In this document: one piece after another, positions 29,560 to 38,999 of the stretch
Numbering within the stretch: position 1 is the stretch's first letter
How the letters are laid out: each line of letters starts with the position of its first letter
DNA from: Alphaproteobacteria bacterium
GTDB lineage: Bacteria > Pseudomonadota > Alphaproteobacteria > Rhizobiales > Aestuariivirgaceae
Direction of reading: 5' to 3'
Assembly (NCBI GenBank): GCA_028868695.1
Contig: JAGWTZ010000017.1
Location: forward strand, 1 to 52,115
Length of the DNA: 52,115 nucleotides
Notes under the pieces: generated by a model
Seen by the model: the letters and a program-made list of their open reading frames with translations, nothing else
Told to the model about the DNA's origin: nothing
Database searches by the model: none
Translations under genes and position numbers: made by a program

Positions 29560-30486
29560 ATGGCACGGCGACTCCCCTCCCTCAACGGATTGAAGGCATT
29601 CGAAGCTGCGGCCCGGCTGGAGAGTTTCTCCGAGGCGGCGGACAGCCTGTTTGTCACCCACGCCGCCATCAGCCGCCACATCCGCGAGCTGGAAGATTAT
29701 CTGGGCACAGAGCTTTTCACCCGCACGGGGCGCGGCGTTGTGCTCACTGAGGCTGGCCGCCGCTTCAGCACGAAGCTCACCCCATTGTTCGACCAGTTGG
29801 CCGACGCCGCGCGCGAGGCCGCTGCGGTGGGACAAGCGCGCGCGCTGAAGGTTTCGGTGCAGCCGGCCTTTGCCTCGCGCTGGCTGGTGAGCCGGCTCGG
29901 GCATTTCAACACCCTACACCCGGACATCGAATTGCATGTCGACCCCTCCAACGAGTTGGCCGATTTCCGCTCCGATGATGTGGACGTCGGCCTGCGCTAT
30001 GGCCGCGGCGATTGGGACGATGTGGAGGCTGTGCGCCTCACCGATGTGGTTTACTTCCCGGTCTGCTCGCCCAAGTTCCTGGCGCGGCATCCGGACATCA
30101 AGCCGGCTGATCTGCCGCGCCTGAACCTGCTGCATGAAGACAAGAAGGAATGGTGGGCCGAGTGGCTGGAATTTGCCGGTGTGGCCAAGGCCGATGTCTC
30201 ACGTGGGCCACTGTTTCAGGCGCAGCTTGCGCTGGAGGCCGCCGAATCTGGCCAGGGCTTTGCCTTGGGCGACCAATTGCTCTGCACCGACAGCCTGATC
30301 GACGGCTGGCTGGTGCGGCCCTTCAACCAGGACATGAAGGCCGAGGGCGCCTATTGGCTGGTGCGGCGCAAGGGCCAGCGCGAGAACGGCCCGATGCGCG
30401 CCTTCCGCGAGTGGCTGGCCGGGGAAATTGTGGAAACCAACAAGAAATTCCAGGCCTTCAAGGCACAAGGCTTGAAGCCCGCGTGA
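29560..30486 (+). CDS. LysR family regulator, GcvA-like
   Basis: 308 residues from ATG 29560; a GTG at 29545 is also in frame. The N-terminal winged helix (about 5-62) has LNGLKAFEAAARLESFSEAADSLFVTHAAISRHIRELE, read here in pieces as the typical GcvA/AmpR subgroup sequence, including the LFxRxGRGVxLTEAGR turn. The effector domain has SVQPAFASRWLVSRL and the DVGLRYGRGDW motif of GcvA-type regulators. These respond to small effectors such as glycine or cell-wall fragments, but the ligand here is unknown. The dyad at 29511-29527 is a probable binding site shared with the divergent 48-aa gene. Confidence 0.88.
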   Translation: MARRLPSLNGLKAFEAAARLESFSEAADSLFVTHAAISRHIRELEDYLGTELFTRTGRGVVLTEAGRRFSTKLTPLFDQLADAAREAAAVGQARALKVSVQPAFASRWLVSRLGHFNTLHPDIELHVDPSNELADFRSDDVDVGLRYGRGDWDDVEAVRLTDVVYFPVCSPKFLARHPDIKPADLPRLNLLHEDKKEWWAEWLEFAGVAKADVSRGPLFQAQLALEAAESGQGFALGDQLLCTDSLIDGWLVRPFNQDMKAEGAYWLVRRKGQRENGPMRAFREWLAGEIVETNKKFQAFKAQGLKPA

Positions 30487-30529
30487 AAAGCCGCCAGCAC
30501 TGGGCCTGACACTCACGAGAGATTCGGCG

Positions 30530-30907
30530 ATGGCAAAGAAGAAATATGACTGCTTGAAATGCCCGGGCTACTGCTGCTCCTACCCCATCATCGAGGTGAA
30601 GGACCGGGACGCGGCTCGCATTGCCCGCCATTTCGACATGCCCATGGAAAAGGCGGAGAAGAAGTTCTTCAAATCGGCCCATGGCTACAAGCGCATCATG
30701 CGGCGCAAGAAGGATCCGCATTTCGGGCAGATCTGCCAATTCTTCGACACCGAGAAAAGGCGCTGCACGATTTATGAGGCGCGGCCCTTCCCTTGCAAGG
30801 ATTTCCCCGGCGACAGCAATTGCGGCTATTACGATTTCCTGACCTTCGAGCGGACCGCGCAGCGCGATCGCAATTTCATCTCAACCACCGATCACAGCGA
30901 AGACTGA
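30530..30907 (+). CDS. YkgJ family cysteine-cluster protein
   Basis: 125 residues. The N-terminal CxxCxxxCC arrangement (Cys8, Cys11, Cys15, Cys16) and the later GQICQFFD, RRCTIYEARPFPCKDFP cysteines match the YkgJ/CxxCxxCC zinc- or iron-binding family. The protein has no signal peptide and is probably cytoplasmic. The later CTIYxxRPxxC block is the most characteristic feature. Members may bind Fe-S clusters or zinc, but no activity is established. It follows the LysR gene by 43 bases on the same strand, with a weak GAGAG ribosome site, so co-transcription is possible. It converges with the CadC-like gene. Confidence 0.85.
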   Translation: MAKKKYDCLKCPGYCCSYPIIEVKDRDAARIARHFDMPMEKAEKKFFKSAHGYKRIMRRKKDPHFGQICQFFDTEKRRCTIYEARPFPCKDFPGDSNCGYYDFLTFERTAQRDRNFISTTDHSED

Positions 30908-30920
30908 GGGCGCAGCACCC

Positions 30921-32633
30921 TCAAGCCTTTGTGCGCTCGGTGTCACAAGCCGGAAGGTGCACCGCACCGGGCATCTGCGCCAGCTCATCCTTTGTCATGC
31001 ATAGGCGCAGGCCGGCCTTTTGCACGCCGGTGACCAGCCGCTCCAGCTGTTCAGCGCCGCTGAATGTGCCGAAATTGGTGAGCAGCTTTTCCGCTGACCA
31101 GGTGGGGTCGATCACGCCCAGCGCCTTCTTGTATTGGGCGGCCTCATCCATCTTGCCGAGATAGGCCGCATCCATCGCCAGGAACTCATTGTTCACGGGC
31201 GCGGCCCGGGCCGAGAGCTTGGCGAAATCGAAGGAGCGCGCGAAATCCCCGCCATAGAAGAGCACGGGGTAAAGCGTGGTGTTGTACCAGAAGGGATAGG
31301 TGGGGTTCAGGCTCAAGGCCTTGTCCACATTCTTGAGTGCAAGATCGGCCTTGCCCGCCTGCATCATGAAGGGGCTGGTGATCAGCAGGATGTCGGCATT
31401 GTTGGGGGCGAGTGACAGGGCCTGCTCGGCTTCCGAGGCCATCTTGGATTGGTCATGCAGCAGCGAATAGACTTGCGCCATCGCGGCATGGGCCTCGCCA
31501 TCGTCGGGGTCCAGCGTGACGGCAGTGTTGGCCTCTTCAACCATTTTGGGCATGGCTGTCTCTGGCGGCTCATTGCCATAGAGAAGCTTGAGAAGATTGA
31601 CCCAGGCGAGGCCCACATGGGCGCGGGCAAAATTGGGATCAATGGCAATGGCCTTGGTGAACATCTCCTCCGCCTTGGGCACGGATTCCTTGCTCATGTG
31701 GTGCGATGCCTCGAGGCCGACCTGATAGGCGTCATAGGCGCTCCACTCCTGGGGCGGCTTGCGGCGGATGAGGTTGCGCTCACTGTGGGCGGCGGCGGCG
31801 TCATGGCCCATCACCGAGGTGGCGATGCGGTTGGTCACCTCCGCCTCCACCGCGAAGACATCATCGCCCTCACGCTCAAAGCGCTCGGCCCAAACGTGGC
31901 TGTTGCTGGCGGCGTCGATCAACTGCGCCGTGGCGCGCACCCGGCCGGGCAGCGATTCCACGCTGCCTTCCAGCACATATTTCACGCCAAGCTCCCGGCC
32001 CACCTGGCGCACATCCACCGGCCTGTCCTTGTATACGTCGCTTGAGTTGCGGGCGATGACCGCGAAATCCTTGGAGTGGGAAAGATCGGTGATGACATCC
32101 TCCGTCATCATGTCGGCGAACTTGTCGCCCTTGGGGTCGGTGCCCAGGTTGTTGAAGGGCAGCACGGCGATGCCCGGCAACTCAACGGATTTGCGGGCGG
32201 GGCGGTAAAGCATAGTGGTGGCGGCAACCCCGGCCGCGAAGGCCACAATCACAAGGGCAAGCCAGCCCCAGCTGCGCGAAGCCGCCCGCTTTGCCATGGG
32301 CGGCACGCCTGGCTGAACAGGCGGTTCATAGATATAGCCGCGCTTGGGCAGGGTCTTGATGATGGCGCGTTCGGTATCCCCGATCGCCTTGCGGATCTCG
32401 GTGATGCACTGGACGAGGCTGTCGTCAGTCACCGCCACATCAGGCCAGACCGCCGCCATGACCTCTTCCTTGGTCACCATCTTGCCGGCATTGGCGTGGA
32501 GGATTTTCAGCACCGCCAGAGATTGCGGCCGGAGCGCCACGGCCGAAGCCGCATCCGGGCCAGCCTTGCCGTTGTGCCAATCAATGTATGGAACGGCCCC
32601 CTCCCGGCGCGTCACCGGGTCTCCCGAATCCAT
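30921..32633 (-). CDS. CadC-like membrane-bound regulator with TPR domain
   Basis: 570 residues. Residues about 12-105 form an OmpR-type winged helix (VALRPQSLAVLKILHANAG, MAAVWPDVAVTDDSLVQCI, PKRGYIYEP). A single membrane helix at about 121-143 follows, then a domain with PGIAVLPFNNLG and a YVLEGSV/ATAQLIDA/HVWAERF series typical of TolB/FlgO-like regions of these regulators, then TPR repeats. The DNA-binding part is thus cytoplasmic and the rest periplasmic. The signal is unknown. The first in-frame start is far upstream, but GGAG (six bases) supports ATG 32633, where the family homology begins. Confidence 0.82.
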   Translation of the reverse strand: MDSGDPVTRREGAVPYIDWHNGKAGPDAASAVALRPQSLAVLKILHANAGKMVTKEEVMAAVWPDVAVTDDSLVQCITEIRKAIGDTERAIIKTLPKRGYIYEPPVQPGVPPMAKRAASRSWGWLALVIVAFAAGVAATTMLYRPARKSVELPGIAVLPFNNLGTDPKGDKFADMMTEDVITDLSHSKDFAVIARNSSDVYKDRPVDVRQVGRELGVKYVLEGSVESLPGRVRATAQLIDAASNSHVWAERFEREGDDVFAVEAEVTNRIATSVMGHDAAAAHSERNLIRRKPPQEWSAYDAYQVGLEASHHMSKESVPKAEEMFTKAIAIDPNFARAHVGLAWVNLLKLLYGNEPPETAMPKMVEEANTAVTLDPDDGEAHAAMAQVYSLLHDQSKMASEAEQALSLAPNNADILLITSPFMMQAGKADLALKNVDKALSLNPTYPFWYNTTLYPVLFYGGDFARSFDFAKLSARAAPVNNEFLAMDAAYLGKMDEAAQYKKALGVIDPTWSAEKLLTNFGTFSGAEQLERLVTGVQKAGLRLCMTKDELAQMPGAVHLPACDTERTKA

Positions 32634-33082
32634 CATGCACTCCTCTGCTGCCCAGAATTGAACCTTCGCCGTTTTTTCGCATTTTTGGAAGGGGAATGGC
32701 GGCTTTCGGGAAAATTTCGGAAGTCTTCGGCAGGACTTCAGAAAGGTCTCAGGACCATTCATGCCTGCCCAAGGCATGATTTCAACCGTCTGGAACCGGC
32801 TGGGGGCAGCCTAATTTAGTGAGGAAGAAGGGCTTTCGCAGTCCGGCAAGACAAGTTGCAGGCGCCGTTCCGCCACCGGGGTTTTTGGGTGGTGCGGCAG
32901 CCAAGGCAGGCGCCAGCGCCACCGCTGCACTCTCCCCTCGGAGGCAGCTGGCCGCCACAGATGTCTCCGCCGAATTCCCGTGCGATGCCCGGACCTTCAC
33001 ATAGACACCCGATCCGGAGTTTCGCCCTGGCGAAACATCGGTACATCAGGGCCTATCTTCTAGGTTCATCGCCCCCGGTAAT
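32634..33082. other. 449-base intergenic region with one dyad
   Basis: No convincing gene on either strand: short frames of 60-75 codons exist both ways but have biased Ala/Pro/Arg composition and no ribosome site or family match. Near the tpiA end, GTTTCGCC (33019-33026) and GGCGAAAC (33029-33036) form a perfect eight-base inverted repeat with a two-base centre, 47-64 bases past the tpiA stop. It has no T-run and may be a terminator stem or a protein-binding site. Confidence 0.5.
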
Positions 33083-33835
33083 CTAGAGATAGGCCTTGAT
33101 GATCCCAATGAAATCAACGGCCTTGAGGCTGGCGCCGCCCACCAGCGCGCCATTGACATTGGCAACACCCATCAGCTCCGCCGCGTTGGACGGCTTCACC
33201 GAGCCACCATAGAGAATGCGCGTGCCAGCGCCCTCTTCGCCCATCACCTTGGCCAGTTCGGCGCGGATGTGGGCGTGGGCTTCCTCAACTTCCTTGGTGG
33301 TGGGGGTGAGGCCGGTGCCGATGGCCCAGACCGGCTCATAGGCCACAACGGTGTTCGAGGCCGTCGAGCCAGCCGGGATGGAGCCCTTGATCTGGCCGGT
33401 GAGGACTTCAAGCGTCTTGCCGCCCTTGCGTTCATCCAGCGTCTCGCCGATGCAGATGATGGCGGTCAGGCCCGCCTTGTGGGCGGCCTGGGCCTTGGCG
33501 GCCACTTGCGCATCGGTTTCCTTGTGGTTGGTGCGGCGCTCGGAATGGCCGACGATGACAGAGGTGGCGCCAGCGTCCTTGAGCATGTCGGCGGAAATGT
33601 CGCCAGTGTGGGCGCCGGAAACAGCCGCGTGGCAATCCTGCCCGCCGAGCTTGATCTTGGAGCCCTTCATCACCGACTTGGCGCGGCGGATGAGCGTGGC
33701 GGGCGGGCAAATCATCACATCGCACTTCAGCTTCACATCGCGCAGCATGCCGGCGAGAAGGCGCGGCTCACGCAGGGCGGCGGTGGTGCCGTTCATTTTC
33801 CAGTTGCCGGCAACCATGGGGCGGATGGACGTCAT
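33083..33835 (-). CDS. tpiA: triosephosphate isomerase
   Basis: 250 residues, normal length. It interconverts glyceraldehyde-3-phosphate and dihydroxyacetone phosphate in glycolysis and gluconeogenesis. Substrate-binding NWKMN has Asn11 and Lys13; the catalytic His97 is in VGHSERR and the catalytic base Glu167 is in [11 protein letters not shown]. The phosphate-binding YGGSVKPSN and GALVGGASL loops are intact. ATG 33835 has GAGG eight bases upstream. It is transcribed alone and divergently from the ppiD-trp operon, as in many Alphaproteobacteria. Confidence 0.97.
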   Translation of the reverse strand: MTSIRPMVAGNWKMNGTTAALREPRLLAGMLRDVKLKCDVMICPPATLIRRAKSVMKGSKIKLGGQDCHAAVSGAHTGDISADMLKDAGATSVIVGHSERRTNHKETDAQVAAKAQAAHKAGLTAIICIGETLDERKGGKTLEVLTGQIKGSIPAGSTASNTVVAYEPVWAIGTGLTPTTKEVEEAHAHIRAELAKVMGEEGAGTRILYGGSVKPSNAAELMGVANVNGALVGGASLKAVDFIGIIKAYL

Positions 33836-33891
33836 CTTTTATCCTCGATCTTGGTGTGGTTTTGGCGCCTCTTAGCAAAGCGATCCCGCAC

Positions 33892-33920
33892 TTGCGAGGG
33901 AAAACATGCATCCCTATAAG
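33892..33920 (+). promoter_or_regulatory. promoter of the ppiD-trp-moa operon
   Basis: TTGCGA (33892-33897), a 17-base spacer and TATAAG (33915-33920), close to the sigma-70 consensus. Transcription would begin near 33927, about 37 bases before the ppiD ATG at 33964. Confidence 0.65.
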
Positions 33921-33963
33921 CATGCCACGGCCGATTTGGCCGTGAACATTTGAGGTTTTGTCT

Positions 33964-35895
33964 ATGCTCACGCAGATGCGCGGTTTCGCCAACAGCTGGA
34001 TTGCCAAGGTCCTTTTCGGCCTCCTGGCCCTGGCCTTCGTGAGTTGGGGCATTTTCGCCAATTCGGCCAGCAGCGGGATATTTGATGCCGTGCTTTCGCT
34101 CACCGGCTGGGGGCCCAAGGACATGGCCAAGGTTGGCTCTGTCACCATCAATGGCGATGAGTTCACCAAGACGCTGCAGCGGCAACTGAAATCCATGGCG
34201 GCCCAGACCGGTCAGAACGTGACCATCGACGACGCCCACAAGATGGGGCTGGACCGGCAGGTGCTGGACAACCTCATTGCCCAGGCCGCAGTAGGCGTGG
34301 AAGCGCGCAGCCTGAAGCTTTCGGTTTCGCCCGCGGTGATCCAGGGCGAGATGATGCGCGAGAAGAGCTTCCAGGGCGCCAATGGCCAGTTTGATCCCGT
34401 GGCCTTCCGCCGGGCACTGGAAAACAATGGCATGACGGAAGCAGCTTATGTGGCGTTGCAGACGCGCATGCACACTGATGCGGCAATTCTCGACACGGCT
34501 TCGGGCGACACAATCCTTCCCAAGGCCTTTGCCGATGCGCTGAACCAGTATCAGGGTGAGGCGCGCGATGTGAAGTATTTCGATGTGACGGTCAGCGAGG
34601 CGGACGTGGCCAAGCCGACTGACGCTGAAATCGATGCGCAATACAAAAAAACGCCTGATGCCTACACGGCGCCGGAATACCGCACCGGCGCCCTGCTCAG
34701 CGTTGATGCGGCCAGCCTTGCCGCCCAGCAGACCCTGACGCCAGAAGAACTTCAGGCCGGCTATGACAAGTACAAGGCCGAATATTTCCAGCCGGAAAAG
34801 CGCACGCTGATCCAACTGCCCTTCCCCAGTGTCGATGCCGCCAAGAAGGCCAAGGAGCGGATTACAGCGGGCGAAGACATCATCAAGATCGCCGGCGAGC
34901 TTGGCCTGAAGGATACGGACGTGACCCTGACCGACAAGGTGAAGGGCGACTTCCTTGACAAGAAGATCGGCGAAGCGGCCTTCGCCCTCACCGAGGGCCA
35001 GGTGAGCGACCCCATCGAGGGTGGCCTTGCCATCGCGGTGATCAAGGCCGTGAAGGTGAACCCCGCCAAGCAGCCCACGCTGGAGGAAGTGAAAGACCAG
35101 CTCACGCAGCGCCTGCAGCTTGAAAAGGCCAAGGCGCGCATGCAGGAAGTTTATGACGCGGTGGAAACCGCCCGCACCGACAAGATGAAGTTTGAAGACA
35201 TCGCGGCGCGCGCTGGCATCAAGTTCACCGAGGTTCCGGCCATTTCCGCTTCCGGCCAGGGCCAGGACGGCAAGGACATTGACCTGCCTTCCAAGCCTGA
35301 TGTGCTCAAGGCGCTGTTTGCCAGCGACACTGGCGTGGAGAATGACGCGCTGGGCGTGGGCGATGGCTATGTCTGGTATGAGGTGCGCTCGGCCATTCCT
35401 TCCGCGCTGCGCCCGCTTGACCAGGTGAAGGACCAGGTGACCAAAGACATCATAGCGCAGCGGCTGCGCGCTGCCGCCGCTAGCAAGGCCAAGACGCTGG
35501 TTGATGCCCTCACGGGCGGCAAGACCATTGAAGCCGTGGCCCAGGAAAATAACGTGACCGTGAAAACCGTGGCTGACCTGAAGCGCAACCAGCAGACGCC
35601 GGAGTTTGACGGAGCGGCGCTGAATGCCGCCTACAGCGTGCCCGACCAGGGCTTTGGCAGTTCGCTGGGTGGCGATGGCAAGAGCGCGCGGGTGATCCAG
35701 GTGGTGAAAGTGGCGCTGCCTGCAGTGATGGCAACCTCGCCTGATCTCGAGAACATCAAGAAGCAGGTCCGTACCGCCTTTGGCAATGACATGCAGTTTG
35801 CGCTGGTGAAGGCGCTGCGCAAGAGCGCTGGCGTCAAGATCAATGACGCGCTGTGGAAGCTGGACACCGGCGGCGAAGCGCCCCCGGCTGAGTAA
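33964..35895 (+). CDS. ppiD: periplasmic folding chaperone / peptidyl-prolyl isomerase PpiD-like
   Basis: 643 residues. A short cytoplasmic tail, one membrane helix at about 15-33 (WIAKVLFGLLALAFVSWGIF) and a long periplasmic part, the layout of PpiD. A SurA-N-like chaperone region follows, then a parvulin-like segment at about 230-370 with VKGDFLDKKIGEAAFAL and GLAIAVIKA, and a second helical arm. It helps outer-membrane proteins fold after Sec export. ATG 33964 has GAGG eight bases upstream; TTG 33958 is less likely. trpE starts five bases downstream, so ppiD heads a long operon. Confidence 0.9.
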   Translation: MLTQMRGFANSWIAKVLFGLLALAFVSWGIFANSASSGIFDAVLSLTGWGPKDMAKVGSVTINGDEFTKTLQRQLKSMAAQTGQNVTIDDAHKMGLDRQVLDNLIAQAAVGVEARSLKLSVSPAVIQGEMMREKSFQGANGQFDPVAFRRALENNGMTEAAYVALQTRMHTDAAILDTASGDTILPKAFADALNQYQGEARDVKYFDVTVSEADVAKPTDAEIDAQYKKTPDAYTAPEYRTGALLSVDAASLAAQQTLTPEELQAGYDKYKAEYFQPEKRTLIQLPFPSVDAAKKAKERITAGEDIIKIAGELGLKDTDVTLTDKVKGDFLDKKIGEAAFALTEGQVSDPIEGGLAIAVIKAVKVNPAKQPTLEEVKDQLTQRLQLEKAKARMQEVYDAVETARTDKMKFEDIAARAGIKFTEVPAISASGQGQDGKDIDLPSKPDVLKALFASDTGVENDALGVGDGYVWYEVRSAIPSALRPLDQVKDQVTKDIIAQRLRAAAASKAKTLVDALTGGKTIEAVAQENNVTVKTVADLKRNQQTPEFDGAALNAAYSVPDQGFGSSLGGDGKSARVIQVVKVALPAVMATSPDLENIKKQVRTAFGNDMQFALVKALRKSAGVKINDALWKLDTGGEAPPAE

Positions 35896-35900
35896 GGCCC

Positions 35901-37418
35901 ATGGTTGTCTCGCCAAACTATGAGGCCTTTGCCGCCGCCTATGAGGCAGGCAAGCCGCAGATTTTGCTGACACGGCTGGTGGCTGATCTGGAAACACCTG
36001 TTTCAGCCATGCTGAAGCTTTCGCGCAATGCCCGCTATTCCTTCCTGCTCGAATCTGTCGAAGGCGGGGCGGTGCGCGGGCGCTATTCGATCATCGGCAT
36101 GAACCCGGACCTGATCTGGAAGGTGGAAGGCGGGCGTGCCTCGATCAACCGCAAGGCCTTGATCGACGCCAAGGCCGGTTTTGCGCCGGTGGACCAGCAG
36201 CCACTCTTGGCGCTGCGTTCCCTGCTGGCTGAAAGCCGCATTGACTTGCCGCATGATGCGCCGCCCATGGCAGCGGGCGTTTTTGGCTATCTCGGCTATG
36301 ACATGGTGCGGCTGATGGAAGAGCTGCCGCAGCCCAAGCCCGATGCGCTGGGCCTGCCCGATGGCATGATGATCCGCCCGACGGTGATGGCGATTTTCGA
36401 CAGCGTGAAAGACGAAGTGACGGTGACGGCCCCGGTTTATCCCGATGCGGCCCTCACGGCCCGCGCCGCCTATGCGCGCGCGTCCGAACGGCTTTCGGAA
36501 GTTGTCGATGCGCTGGACCGGCCCATCGACATGTCGCTGCGCCAGCTGGAAACGGCGCCGATCACGGCCTCGCACTCCAACACACCGCCCGAGCAATACA
36601 AGGACATGGTGTTGAAGGCGAAGGAATATATCGCCGCCGGTGACATCTTCCAGGTGGTGCTGTCACAGCGCTTCGAAAGCGAATTCTCGCTGCCGCCCTT
36701 CGCGCTTTACCGGGCGCTGCGGCGCGTGAACCCATCGCCATTCCTTTACTATCTGGACTTTGACTCCTTCGCCGTTGTCGGCTCCAGCCCAGAGATCCTG
36801 GTGCGGGTGCGCGATGGCAAGGTTTCCATCCGCCCCATTGCAGGCACGCGCCGCCGCGGCGCCACACCCACCGAAGACAAGGCGCTGGCCGAAGAGCTGC
36901 TGGCCGACCCAAAGGAACGCGCCGAACACCTAATGCTGCTGGACCTTGGCCGCAATGATGTGGGGCGCGTGGCGGAGATCGGCTCGGTCAAAGTGACCGA
37001 CAAGTTCATCCTCGAATTCTACAGCCAGGTGATGCACATCGTTTCCAACGTGGAAGGCAAGCTCGACAAGAAGCATGACCTGATTGACGCGCTGGTGGCC
37101 GGCTTCCCGGCCGGAACGGTTTCCGGCGCGCCCAAGGTTAGGGCGATGGAAATCATCGACGAGATGGAAGTGCACAAGCGTGGCATCTATGGCGGCTGTG
37201 TTGGCTATTTCGGCGCCGATGGCGAAATGGACACCTGCATCGTTCTGCGCACGGCCATCGTCAAGGATGGCAAGATGTATGTGCAGGCGGGCGCTGGCGT
37301 GGTTGCTGACAGCGTGCCCGAAAGCGAATTGCAGGAATGCGTCAACAAGGCCAAGGCGCTGTTCCGCTCGGCGGAAGAGGCGGTACGCTTTGCGGGCCGC
37401 GCCGGGAGGGGGCAATGA
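35901..37418 (+). CDS. trpE: anthranilate synthase component I
   Basis: 505 residues. It converts chorismate and ammonia to anthranilate, the first committed step to tryptophan. The LLES motif at residues 49-52 belongs to the tryptophan feedback site. The chorismate-binding core has FQVVLSQRFE, NPSPFLYYLDF, SSPEILVRV, PIAGTRRRG and the catalytic DLGRNDVGRV block. TrpE and TrpG are separate here, unlike the fused TrpEG of many Rhizobiaceae. The gene starts five bases after ppiD; no leader peptide or attenuator fits in that gap. Its stop overlaps trpG by four bases. Confidence 0.97.
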   Translation: MVVSPNYEAFAAAYEAGKPQILLTRLVADLETPVSAMLKLSRNARYSFLLESVEGGAVRGRYSIIGMNPDLIWKVEGGRASINRKALIDAKAGFAPVDQQPLLALRSLLAESRIDLPHDAPPMAAGVFGYLGYDMVRLMEELPQPKPDALGLPDGMMIRPTVMAIFDSVKDEVTVTAPVYPDAALTARAAYARASERLSEVVDALDRPIDMSLRQLETAPITASHSNTPPEQYKDMVLKAKEYIAAGDIFQVVLSQRFESEFSLPPFALYRALRRVNPSPFLYYLDFDSFAVVGSSPEILVRVRDGKVSIRPIAGTRRRGATPTEDKALAEELLADPKERAEHLMLLDLGRNDVGRVAEIGSVKVTDKFILEFYSQVMHIVSNVEGKLDKKHDLIDALVAGFPAGTVSGAPKVRAMEIIDEMEVHKRGIYGGCVGYFGADGEMDTCIVLRTAIVKDGKMYVQAGAGVVADSVPESELQECVNKAKALFRSAEEAVRFAGRAGRGQ

Positions 37419-37993
37419 TCATCCTCATCGACAACTATGACAGCTTCACCTGGAACCTTTATCACTATCTGGGCGATCTCGGCGCCGAAACGGTGGTTCA
37501 CCGCAATGACAAGATTTCGGTGGGCCAAGTGATGAGCGCCAAGCCCGAGGCCATTGTGATTTCCCCCGGCCCCGGCACGCCGGCGCAGGCGGGAATCATC
37601 ATTGACCTGATCAAGGAAGCCTCCGGCAAGATTCCGATCTTCGGCGTGTGCCTTGGCATGCAGGCGATGGGCGAGGCCTTTGGCGGCCATGTGGTGCGCG
37701 CACCCTCGCAGATGCATGGCAAGGTTTCGCAGGTGCGCCACAGCAGCAAGGGCGTGTTCGCCGCCCTGCCCCAGGATTTTGCCGCCACGCGCTATCACTC
37801 GCTGGTGGTGGACCGGGCCACGCTTCCTGCCGATCTGGAAATCACCGCCGATACCGATGGCCTGATCATGGGCCTGCAGCATAAGACCAAGAATGTGCAT
37901 GGCGTACAGTTCCACCCCGAGAGCATTGCCTCGGAGCATGGGCACAAGATCCTGAAGAACTTCCTTGATGGGGCAACGGCAAAGAATGGCTGA
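37415..37993 (+). CDS. trpG: anthranilate synthase component II (glutamine amidotransferase)
   Basis: 192 residues. A class I glutamine amidotransferase that supplies ammonia to TrpE. The catalytic triad is visible: Cys79 in FGVCLGMQ, His167 and Glu169 in QFHPES. The N-terminal [11 protein letters not shown] and the ISPGPGTP oxyanion loop are typical. ATG 37415 overlaps the trpE stop (ATGA), and trpD begins eight bases before the trpG stop, so all three are translationally linked. In some bacteria the same subunit also serves PabB for folate; folK lies elsewhere in this window, but I see no pabB. Confidence 0.96.
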   Translation: MIILIDNYDSFTWNLYHYLGDLGAETVVHRNDKISVGQVMSAKPEAIVISPGPGTPAQAGIIIDLIKEASGKIPIFGVCLGMQAMGEAFGGHVVRAPSQMHGKVSQVRHSSKGVFAALPQDFAATRYHSLVVDRATLPADLEITADTDGLIMGLQHKTKNVHGVQFHPESIASEHGHKILKNFLDGATAKNG

Positions 37994-38999
37994 TCTCAAG
38001 GCCCATATCGCCAAGGCCGCCAGCGGCCAGCCGTTGGCCCGCGATGAGGCGCGCGATGCCTTCAATGTGATGATGTCGGGCGAGGCAACGCCATCGCAGA
38101 TTGCCGGCCTGTTGATGGCGCTGCGGGTGCGCGGTGAATCGGTGGATGAGATCACTGGCGCCGTAGAGATCATGCGCGAGAAGATGTTGCGCGTGGAAGC
38201 GCCGGCCGATGCCATCGACATCGTGGGCACGGGTGGTGATGCCTCGGGCTCCTACAACATTTCAACCTGCGCGGCCTTCATTGCGGCGGGGGCCGGCCTC
38301 AAGGTGGCCAAGCATGGCAACCGGGCGCTTTCCTCCAAATCTGGCGCGGCGGACGTGCTGCTGGCGCTGGGCATCAAGATTGATGTGCCACCGGAGGTGA
38401 TTTCGCGCTGCGTGCGCGAGGCCAATGTGGGTTTCATGTTTGCGCCGGCCCATCATTCCTCGATGAAGCATGTGGGGCCGACACGGGTGGAACTTGGCAC
38501 GCGCACGATCTTCAACCTGCTTGGACCCCTGTCCAACCCTGCTGGGGCGAAGCGGCAGGTTACTGGCGTGTTTTCAAAAGCTTGGATGGAACCCCTCGCG
38601 CATGTTCTGAAGAACCTCGGAAGCGAGGCCTGCTGGATCTGCCATGGCGAGGGCGGCATGGATGAGATTGTGCCCACGGGGACGACGTGGATTTCGGAAT
38701 TGAAGAATGGAGAGATCCGCTCCTTCGAGATCACGCCGGAGGCCGTGGGGATTGCCCGCTCGAAGCCAGACGAGTTGAAGGGCGCGGATGCCGCGCATAA
38801 CGCCGAAGCGTTGCGCGCGGTGCTGGATGGCAAGCCTTCGGCCTTTGCCGATGCGGCAGCGATGACCGCTGGCGCGGCGCTGGTGGTTGCCGGCAAGGCC
38901 GCGGATTTGAAGCTGGGCGTTGCCAGCGCGCGCCATGCCTTGCAGAGCGGCCTGGCCAAGACGGCACTGAACCGGCTGATCGAGGTTTCCAACAGCTGA
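37986..38999 (+). CDS. trpD: anthranilate phosphoribosyltransferase
   Basis: 337 residues. It transfers phosphoribosyl from PRPP to anthranilate, the second step of tryptophan synthesis. Family motifs are present: [16 protein letters not shown] (glycine-rich PRPP loop), [17 protein letters not shown], the [18 protein letters not shown] block and [14 protein letters not shown] 37986 lies inside the end of trpG (eight-base overlap) and the stop overlaps the trpC start by one base. Upstream in-frame starts would run deep into trpG and are not needed. Confidence 0.97.
   Translation: MADLKAHIAKAASGQPLARDEARDAFNVMMSGEATPSQIAGLLMALRVRGESVDEITGAVEIMREKMLRVEAPADAIDIVGTGGDASGSYNISTCAAFIAAGAGLKVAKHGNRALSSKSGAADVLLALGIKIDVPPEVISRCVREANVGFMFAPAHHSSMKHVGPTRVELGTRTIFNLLGPLSNPAGAKRQVTGVFSKAWMEPLAHVLKNLGSEACWICHGEGGMDEIVPTGTTWISELKNGEIRSFEITPEAVGIARSKPDELKGADAAHNAEALRAVLDGKPSAFADAAAMTAGAALVVAGKAADLKLGVASARHALQSGLAKTALNRLIEVSNS

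Noticed and set aside
32782-33004. Short frames of 61-76 codons on both strands in the gap upstream of the CadC-like gene
   Set aside because: No ribosome site, biased Ala/Pro composition and mutual overlap; treated as noncoding.
35896-35900. A possible trp leader peptide or attenuator before trpE
   Set aside because: Only five bases separate ppiD and trpE, so none can fit.
33832-35997. A 721-codon open frame on the minus strand opposite ppiD
   Set aside because: It mirrors the well-supported ppiD gene, has no family match and a composition (many His/Arg/Leu) typical of antisense frames in G+C-rich DNA.
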